Below the pieces are notes generated by a model. The model made no database searches, was not told the DNA's origin, and saw only the letters and a list, made by a program, of their open reading frames with translations. The position numbers and the translations under genes are program-made. 64,000 bases of DNA from Fistularia commersonii (Eukaryota; Chordata; Actinopteri; Syngnathiformes; Fistulariidae), in contig JBBMNZ010000007.1 of NCBI GenBank assembly GCA_037954325.1, positions 11,837,501-11,901,500 of the forward strand, given 5' to 3'. Positions 56,901-64,000 of this stretch are shown here, in pieces. How positions within the stretch are numbered: position 1 is the first letter of the stretch; the number at the start of each line of letters is the position of its first letter.

Positions 56901-59900
56901 ACCATAAATGGTCAGATAGTCCCAGTCAAAAGTTGCAAATCGGGTATCTGTCAAATATAGCTTTTGAAGCACCACATGCCCCAGGTGCACGAGAACACAT
57001 CCGACATCTTAATGCTGAACTTAACTGGTCCCTGCAGGCATTATTCTTATGTTCTCATCGTTTGACCCTTTATCATAAAACTTCTCATTGAATATTTTCA
57101 AGTTTTCTTTTTTTTTGTGTGAAGTGAAACTGCCCTTTTATAGGTCACTTACACAACTTTGGAAAAAATATCCAATATAAGTAATTGATAATAATACTAT
57201 TATTAGGATATGAAGGTAGTTGGTGTGAGAGAGGAGGATACAGAGAATGGGTTAGATGGAGAACGTCGATTCGCTTTGGTAACCCCTGAATGGAGGAGGA
57301 GAATATTATTATTATTAATATTAATATCAATATTAATGTTAATGTTAATATTAATATCATATATTAGGCATTGTTAGTATAAAATTGGCAGATATAAGGA
57401 GCTGTAAAAATTACTCCACACCCCCAACACACACAAACATACTTTCTTAAGCATATTTTTCACCGCTCTAATCTCCACACCATCGGGAGAAGTGAGTTGC
57501 AAATCTGGTTTGTGGTGATACTGGAGAACAAGGAAGGCAAGAAGTGCGAGGGGCACTTAAAAGAATGCTTTCTCTTTTGTACATGTCTTTTCTTTTTTTA
57601 CCCTCGTGTTGCACAATAATGTGGAAAACCCAGATTAAATTTCAGGCTAAATGCAGCCCCAGGTGATATTTTATTGTTTTTGCATCTTTCCTAGGTATGG
57701 AGCTGTGAGCGCAGGCCGGTTTTGATATTTTTGCTCAGGCTTAGTTAAATAAACAGCTGATGAGAGTTTATTTTCTAAAGAGGTGACGACGACTCTTGAG
57801 GTTCTTGGGTGACAGATGATGTTTGGATTAAATGATGAGTTTTCCCATGCCAAACTGCGCATATGAACAAAACATTTTTGTTATATTTCTGTCCTACATC
57901 ATATTTCTATTAATGAGCATAAATTTAATCTCAGATATTTTTAAAGTATCTTTGAAAAAAAATGGCTTCCTCAGTTTAATTCATTGATGAAGTTCACCAC
58001 CAGAACACAACAAGGTCTAAATGAAAACTCCTCTTTTGTTTTTCCAATTGTTTGTTAACCTTGATCTCCGATTGGATTAGTTAAACACATCCTCTAACTG
58101 TGTTTGAATTGGATTTCATGAGTCAGCGAACGCCAAGAGGGCTTTACTATTCAGTGAGTTTGCAGATATAAATAGATTATGGGGATTCAAAACAGAGTTG
58201 TTAGATTCAGTAAACCTGTTTTTTTAATTTTTGTTATTTTTTGATGACTAAAATCTTTGAGTCTTGCAAATCCTAAAGTATGGGGGGTTTAGAGGAAACT
58301 GTCCCTCTTCTCCTTTTGAGATTCTGACTGGTTGAAATCAAATTTGTATTAATTTATTTAAGCTCTTCTTATGCATTTATATTTATATATAATTTATATA
58401 TCTTTTATTTATATTAACATTAATTGTTATTGCTGCGCTGCTGTGACAATCGAATTTCCCATATGGGGATCAATAAATTATTATTATCTATTATCTAATC
58501 ACTCCACTTTGACCCACTCCACACAATTGGGCGTACTGCTCTCTGCAGCACATCGCTACCCGTATTCTACAGTCATGGCCAAAAGTTTTGAGAATGACAC
58601 TTTCACAAAGTCTGTTCCTTCAGGGTTTTTAGGTGTTTGCCAGATGTTTCTATAGTTGTGCCATTCTCAAAACTTTTGGCCATGACTGTACTAATATTCT
58701 CCTTTTGATTTAAGTGGCTGGGTCATTCCCGGAGAGCTGTCTCCAATCATATGTAGTTTAAACTCTCAAAGGTACCTCCGCATAGAAATCAGTTATTATA
58801 CTTTGTTTTAATTTTGGACTTCCTGTTTGAGTTTCTGCGCTTGAAGACATACCATGCATCTTTCAAATGCTGTTCAACTGAACGTGGATGACGCCCCCTA
58901 CCCCCTTCAGCTTTCTGTGTATCTAGATTACTTTTTTACCCTCACAGGTCAGTGAGTAGCATGAGGGGTGCAACTACATTTATTTTATAGATTTGACGGT
59001 GATATTTAATTCAATTTTTATGTAGGATGTTCCCCATACTGTGCGTTTCAAACAGATTTCCTGCTTACAATCGCATTTTCAGTCACCAGCTGTGAAAGGT
59101 TGTTTTCAGAACTGTAATTGATTAAAACATATCTAAAGTCTTCTGTGTCAAAGGAGTGACTGACCAACCTGGCTTTTAATGAGCATTAAAAAAGAATTCC
59201 TATCAGTGCTTAAATGTGAAGTAGCTTGGGGGTGAAAAAAACATTGGGGAAAACCTAATGAAAATCGCATAAAAAACCTAATGAAAATCGCATAAAATGT
59301 TTATTCAGTTTTTATTTTGAATGCTTATATTTATGTTATATTTATATTTATATATGTTTATATTTTCAAAATGTTTTCCTTTCTCGTAATATTTATCATT
59401 TTATTAGGCCTTATACTTGAGTCTTACTTAGGGCATACTATCAAGAAATGCCCTTGGCATCACCAGAACCTCTGCACGCTGCTGGTTGACGGTTTAGCGC
59501 AGGAATCCTGTTTGGGTGGATACACTGGAGTTTATCCGCACATCGTTTGTGTCGGAAAGCCTTTTAAGCAGATAGTAATCAGGGCCGCTGTCACCTACAG
59601 TGGGTAATTCAGGGCGATAAACCTGGATAGTGCACGTACACGCATTTTAAGAGGTATCAGTTCGTCCCTGAGCATGCTTGGAGTGCTCACTACATCTGGT
59701 CAGATGAACATCAGTCCAGCCAAACTCTTAATTTCCTTCCCCGCTCAACACGACAGCTAGGTCACAATCCGAATCCACTGGCAGGGTAGACTTAAGGTCA
59801 CTGTGTTCCCATCAGGACGGAACCACTGGGGAATTTGAAGCAGTTTGTTGCCTGGTAGTTTGAAATTCATGTTGTGCGTGTCTTGCCCTCAGATTTCCGG

Positions 59901-62900
59901 AAGGAGCAGTTAACATCCAATCTGAAAGCTCTAACCGCAAGAGGAACCCCCCCACACGCCTCTGATTTCTTGACCTCTGTCACAGATTTATTGCTGGTAC
60001 CTGTGCGAGGAGCCTCCATATTCACCCGGGTGTCGGCCGAAGAGCTCAGCCCAATGCAGTGCTGGAGAAAGTTTTCACATCAATCACAAAGGTTTGTTTT
60101 CCTTATTTTCACAAGCGTATTGTTCTGTTATCTAATTCTGTTATCTACTACAGTGCGGAAATAGTTCCGCACTTTAGATGAACCTTTTTTACATTTTCAG
60201 CTATTCTGTTAATTTTTATTTTTAAAATGCTTACCATCACCAAGATTTGCCCCCTCTCTCATCCCATCAACTCACCCTCACCCTCACCCATTCATGCTAC
60301 ATTAAAAAATATTCTCCATCATATCAGTTCCAAAATGTTGATTTGTTGTCATCTAGAAAATATTTTAACATGCCAAAACTCATTTTATTTATTCATGTAC
60401 CGTAATTTCTGGACCATTGAGCACACCTGAATCCCCATCAACTAAAAATAAATCAGTTACTATATGTGTACATATATAGGCTGCACTTGTCTATAAGCTG
60501 CGGGTGTCCATGTTGCAACATGAAGTATTTACACAGAAAGATGTTGCACAGACACATTTGTTTTAATTTTTTATTAAATACATCTACCAATACTTACTTG
60601 TTTTTTTTTCCCTAAACAGTGCCTGTAACATGGCAGATGAAAAAGATTAATAATAAATAACACAAGGAAAAGTCCATCCATCCATTTTCTGACTACCACT
60701 TTGTCATACCCAAGCTGATCGCTATCTTCGTCTTCCTCCTGCATGCTAAATCCATTAATATCGTCTTCTTTAGTGTTGGAATTGCACAGCATCAGAATTT
60801 CACAGTAATTTCATTGGTCTGATGTGACAAGGCTAAATATTTTGACGGTATGGATTTTGTTACCCCCCAAAAAAACATAAATAAACTGCAGTGTTCAAAG
60901 CATGTGAAAAATGTAGTGGCTTATAGTTTGGAAATGATGGTATTCATTCATTCATTTATTATATTCCGCTTATCCTGCACTCAGGGTTATGGGGATGCTA
61001 GAGTGTTATTTTGTTTTATGATATTTTATTTTTTTTAATTTAATAGAATTTTATTTTATATTTTTTATTTAATGCTAAATCCTCATTTTCTTATATCCTC
61101 CCGTTTTAAGCACCAAATAGGACAAGTTCTACAGCTTTTCAGAGAGACTGTTTTACAGGCCAGTCAATAAGGGGAATGGAAACTTATTATTCTTTTTTTA
61201 AATCATATTGTTGTTACTAACAGTGCAATAACAAGTGTTAGATTTTTTTTGGGTCAACTCCGATTCCGTTGTAGGAAAAGGCCTGTGGTGCAGTAGCAGC
61301 GGCTACCTCATAATATCAAGTGGGGCCATTTTTGTCAGAAATTGTCCGACTTGCCTGGAAAGTAAACAAAAGTCCCACATTTTGTATTTAATGTTTATTG
61401 TGAGGTTTTATCTTTTACACATTGTCTAAGTGAGGCCCCTATTTTATCTAAAAGGAAAAAAAGATAATATTGATAATGATTTGCAATGACCTGAATGTTT
61501 AGATGACGAGATGTTATTTTTTAATGTGTGTATTATATTAATAGTATTATATGTTAATAATACTAGTTATATATTTATAGCATTATATTTTATGATATTA
61601 TTTTCCTTAACCTCTTAAGTCTGAATAAACATTCCCAGATGAGCAGAATGGCTCTTTTGTAAGTTTGCAAAAGAATATTGGAACATATTTTACTGTCATC
61701 AACACAATTAATTGAATTTACGGTTTTACCCTTAGAGAATAGTTAAAAGTTGGTCTCCAGGGTGGTTGTTATGGGGGAAAAAATTGTATTTTTGATATTC
61801 AGCCTCTTCCTGTTTCCTGATATGCATCCAGTATGCATACAGTACATTTCACCTCATATGAAGTATGACATCTTAGAACTTGCTTATTTTGGGAGGATTT
61901 CTGTATAAGTTGTTGCAAATTTTTTCGTTACGGCCACTCTATTCCCCGCAGATAGTTAAGCCATTCTCACTGACTCTCTCGAATGTCCCGCTGATTTTTA
62001 AAGTGGATTTTCCAGGGATAATCTCTGATCTCAATCACTGTGGCGTTTCTCTGGATTAATTTTTGGAAAAAATTAAATTCGATTTGCTGAGAAAGGGAAG
62101 TCGTTGTCAAATTAGAAATATAAGAAAATTCACTAAATTCGCAAAACACTCAAAATCCCTGGAAAAAAAGTTATTTACTGGCCAGAAAAAAACAAAAATC
62201 AAGGATGCAAAATCTCAGTCAACAGTGTTTTTAGCTCAGCACCAACATTATTAAGTGGGCTTTTTTCAATCTAATTCTGTTTTTCCCTGTGATCCCCTCA
62301 CAGAGTCCTGACTCCTTGCATCTGGACGGCCTTTCCAAACAGCTGGACTGGGAAGTGCGAAAGGTCCAGCGCTGGTTCAGGCACCGCAGGAACCAGGACA
62401 AGCCCAGCACACACACTAAGTTCTGCGAGAGCATGTAGGTTAAGTGTCTGAGGTCTTCACCTTTGACCTCTTTCTATTTCCTTTCTCTCTCCGAAGACCA
62501 TTTTTGGCCATTAAGGAGGAGAAAAGAAAAGTTTTCAAGAAAAGAAGAAGGCAATGCAAGAGCTAATACAGATATTTAAAAGATCTGCTATTCTCGTAAA
62601 TCTGCCATTTTGCATCTTCGCTCATTCCTATCTCCTTCCAGGTGGAGGTTTACATTTTATTTGTGCATATTTATCTATGGCTTCCAGTTTCTGATGCAGG
62701 TGAGCCCCATTTCCTCTTCAGCATTGGTCTCAGCTATTCATGAATGTGGATGTATGTGTGCGCCGACCTCATGTTGTGCTAATTGTCGCAGACCCCCTGG
62801 CTGACCGACACACGGCACTGCTGGTACGGTTACCCCTATCAGGTAAGCCACAGCCGTTGTAATCCGTTGCTAAAATGTCCATTGAAATCTCAACCAAACG

Positions 62901-63948
62901 GAGGATGGTGGATAGAATTTCCAGGGGGGCTATGGAGCCAATGCGTCCAATCATCCATTTTCTTTTGTGACTGATAATTTCTATAGTGTGATCACTCACG
63001 GTAAAAATAATGTGCGCCATTAGAGGAGCAAGTCTTTTCTATCCCTATATTTTTAACAAAAAAAAAGAAATAAAGAAAAGGGTTTTCTAGTCCTCTTTGA
63101 ATTGGTATTGATACTTCTGCCTGTGCTGGGGTTGGCGTCACAGGCAAAATCATACAGTCAAAAAGTTGCTCTTCAATATGACAGTGCTTGAAATTATATG
63201 CAAATTTTTAAGAATCCATGTCTGTTTAGTCGAAGAGATAGCAGCCTTTTACGACAAATTGGATTTCCTTGTGGAATCTCTCTGACTCACAACTGAAAAT
63301 AAAACTCACAGGTTGCTGAAAGACACCCAGTTATTTCAATTTCAGTTTGTTTCCAAAAAAAGGAAACTCCAAGGCTGTTCAGTTGATTTTCGCTCAATCC
63401 TTCATTTTCTTTCAATTTCACAAGAGTGGAAACAACGCCAGTGTCCCCCAAAAGTCGTTCTGAAGGCAAAGTCTCCTTCAATGTTTCTCAGAGCCCAGGA
63501 ATACTTTTTACCCCCAAATGTCCAAAACTTTCCAAAACTGTCGGAGGAAAGTAAAGACTCCAGAACATAACCCCAAAGCACTGCTTTTTTCGTTTTGTAA
63601 GTTGGTCACAGTCTCGATCAAGGCTTAGTCACGTTATAGACGTGACACGTGCTAGAGCTTCTCATGACTATTGCATAAGCAAACGAGGTCGCCACGGTGA
63701 CCCACTGAGCCTGGATGTTGGTTGCGGCCGTTCACAACATTGCCGCGAAGCAATCATCACATGCGCAAGATTCGCCGCGGGGTCAAGAAAAAGTATTTCT
63801 CATGATCACCTCAGCAGCGCCTTTAGACCAAACCACTGACTCTGCCTCCCCTCAGGCCATGACCCCGGGACTGTACCACTACTACGTGACGGAGCTGGCT
63901 TTCTATTGGTCGCTCATGTTCTCCCAGTTTACGGACATTAAGAGGAAG
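49874..63948 (+). CDS. cers5: Ceramide synthase 5-like, N-terminal part (6 exons, 3' part outside window)
   Basis: Exons: 49874-50046, 59986-60091, 62304-62434, 62642-62699, 62792-62842 and 63856-63948. They give 204 in-frame residues, about half the usual length of roughly 390. Ceramide synthases are multi-pass ER enzymes that N-acylate sphingoid bases with acyl-CoA. Exon 1 gives FWNERFWLPHNVTWADL and a first membrane segment (LFTALPLALGIFAVRIMF). Exons 2-3 carry the Hox-like region (AQPNAVLEKVFTSITK, then GLSKQLDWEVRKVQRWFRHR). Exons 4-6 give WRFTFYLCIF, TPWLTDTRHCWYGYPYQ and LAFYWSLMFSQFTDIKRK, leading into the Lag1 catalytic core, which is not in the window. CERS5 and CERS6 are close. The N terminus looks somewhat CERS6-like, but RHRRNQDKP and the position next to gpd1 favour CERS5. 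The exon 1 donor was chosen by phase; see the separate finding. Confidence 0.93.
50888..50913. repeat. Poly(T) run
   Basis: 26 consecutive T residues in cers5 intron 1. No inverted retroposon body is recognised beside it. Confidence 0.9.
53010..53258 (+). pseudogene. Reverse transcriptase fragment of the Rex3-like LINE
   Basis: The open stretch includes SLLFADDEFLFPSS and CEAARMRISTSKSETMVLN, the C motif and following region of an RTE reverse transcriptase. It ends at a stop at 53256-53258; the frame continues downstream at 53295 as EEFKYLGVLLTSEG. Confidence 0.85.
53845..53868. repeat. (GATG)n 3' tail of the LINE
   Basis: About five GATG units end the Rex3-like copy and are followed by ATAAAAC. 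Confidence 0.9.
54291..54345 (-). mobile_element. LINE/SINE 3' tail-like segment, minus orientation
   Basis: GATAAGATAAGATAAACTTT followed by ATTGATCCCCATAGGGGGAA is the reverse complement of the ...GGGGATCAATAAAGT tail with its terminal TATC repeats. The body of the element would lie to the right but is not recognisable. Confidence 0.55.
57300..57362. repeat. (ATT)/(TTAATA) simple repeat
   Basis: ATTATTATTATTAATATTAA-type imperfect units. The minus-strand Leu/Ile-rich ORF over it is an artefact. Confidence 0.9.
58441..58500 (+). mobile_element. LINE/SINE 3' tail-like segment, + orientation
   Basis: AATTTCCCATATGGGGATCA ATAAATTATTATTATCTATTA is the common fish retroposon tail with a terminal TATC-type repeat. 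Confidence 0.5.
58570..58688. mobile_element. Tc1-type MITE, 119 bp, near-perfect inverted repeats
   Basis: The inverted repeats 58570-58600 and 58658-58688 start CAGTCATGGCCAAAAGTTTT and match at 30 of 31 positions. TA flanks both ends (58568-58569 and 58689-58690). Internal sequence is only 57 bases. It is non-autonomous and looks recent. Confidence 0.95.
59251..59296. repeat. 23-bp tandem repeat, two copies
   Basis: AAACCTAATGAAAATCGCAT AAA is present twice head to tail without change, in cers5 intron 1. Confidence 0.9.
60400..60940 (-). mobile_element. pogo-like Tc1/mariner deletion derivative in cers5 intron 2
   Basis: The ends CCGTAATTTCTGGACCATTG and, inverted, CCATCATTTCCAAACTATAA are flanked by TA (60398-60399 and 60941-60942). 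The minus strand at 60574-60792 keeps an acidic stretch (EEDEDSD) typical of the C-terminal tail of the transposase. The DNA-binding and catalytic parts are gone. Same family as 28225-29427 and 6936-7152. Confidence 0.75.
60944..61005 (-). repeat. Fragment of the common fish interspersed repeat
   Basis: ATTCATTCATTCATTTATTA, then TTCCGCTTATCCTGCACTCA and GGGTTATGGGGATGCTAGAG, the same end as in the copy at 21080. It directly abuts the right end of the pogo-like element. Confidence 0.55.
61006..62303. other. cers5 intron 2, remainder
   Basis: AT-rich intronic sequence with poly-T stretches. No gene, RNA gene or repeat is recognised. A normal pyrimidine tract and CAG acceptor precede the exon at 62304. 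Confidence 0.5.
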
Positions 63949-64000
63949 GTGAGAGTCACATCACGGGCCTTGTGTGTTTGGTTAGACCGCACCAGATCCC

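Larger units (their letters stand above)
50047..59985. other. cers5 intron 1 (9.9 kb)
   Basis: Contains the Rex3-like LINE, a retroposon tail, a MITE and simple repeats listed separately. 54350-57290 and 58690-59980 hold no recognisable gene or repeat apart from short homopolymer runs and a 23-bp tandem pair. Several ORFs of 100-150 codons here lack family resemblance, splice support or compositional coding bias. Confidence 0.6.

Overview
The window is vertebrate nuclear DNA, almost certainly from a ray-finned (teleost) fish. The genes are split into short exons with GT-AG introns. They are embedded in AT-rich sequence full of dinucleotide microsatellites and typical fish repeats: Tc1/mariner and hAT transposons with their non-autonomous derivatives, an RTE/Rex3-like LINE ending in GATG repeats, and L2-type LINE fragments. 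There is no sign of a prokaryotic, viral or organellar segment.

Four protein-coding genes, all on the + strand, account for every convincing coding signal. (1) asic1, 3' part only: seven exons between 7673 and 16433, encoding the last 243 residues of an acid-sensing ion channel; the 5' exons lie before the window. (2) smarcd1, complete: 13 exons from 24718 to 40598, 514 residues, the BAF60a subunit of SWI/SNF. (3) gpd1, complete: 8 exons from 42785 to 46967, 351 residues, cytosolic NAD-dependent glycerol-3-phosphate dehydrogenase. (4) cers5, 5' part: six exons from 49874 to 63948, a ceramide synthase that runs off the right edge. All exon joins were checked for codon phase. As I recall it, the order ASIC1-SMARCD1-GPD1-CERS5 is also that of human 12q13, so this is a conserved syntenic block rather than a new system. 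COX14, which I recall lying between GPD1 and CERS5 in human, was not found.

Layout: 1-7672 is asic1 intron packed with repeats (a decayed Tc1 copy, a hAT MITE and a pogo-like fragment). The asic1 exons run from 7673 to 16433, with L2 and Tc1-type relics in their introns. From 16434 to about 24540 is intergenic (asic1 3' UTR, repeats, a local duplication). smarcd1 carries a degenerate Tc1 and a pogo-like relic in intron 1, and smaller hAT-type elements in later introns. Between 41890 and 49870 are gpd1 and short spacers. The 9.9-kb first intron of cers5 holds an internally deleted Rex3-like LINE and a perfect Tc1-type MITE.

The four genes do not form one pathway. gpd1 and cers5 both feed lipid synthesis (glycerol-3-phosphate and ceramide), smarcd1 acts in chromatin remodelling, and asic1 is a neuronal proton-gated channel. 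The most interesting observations are small-scale: a template-switch-like palindrome inside a Tc1 copy, competing splice donors in cers5 exon 1, a possible intron-retention C terminus in asic1, and several clean transposon footprints. I found no evidence for an undescribed biological system.
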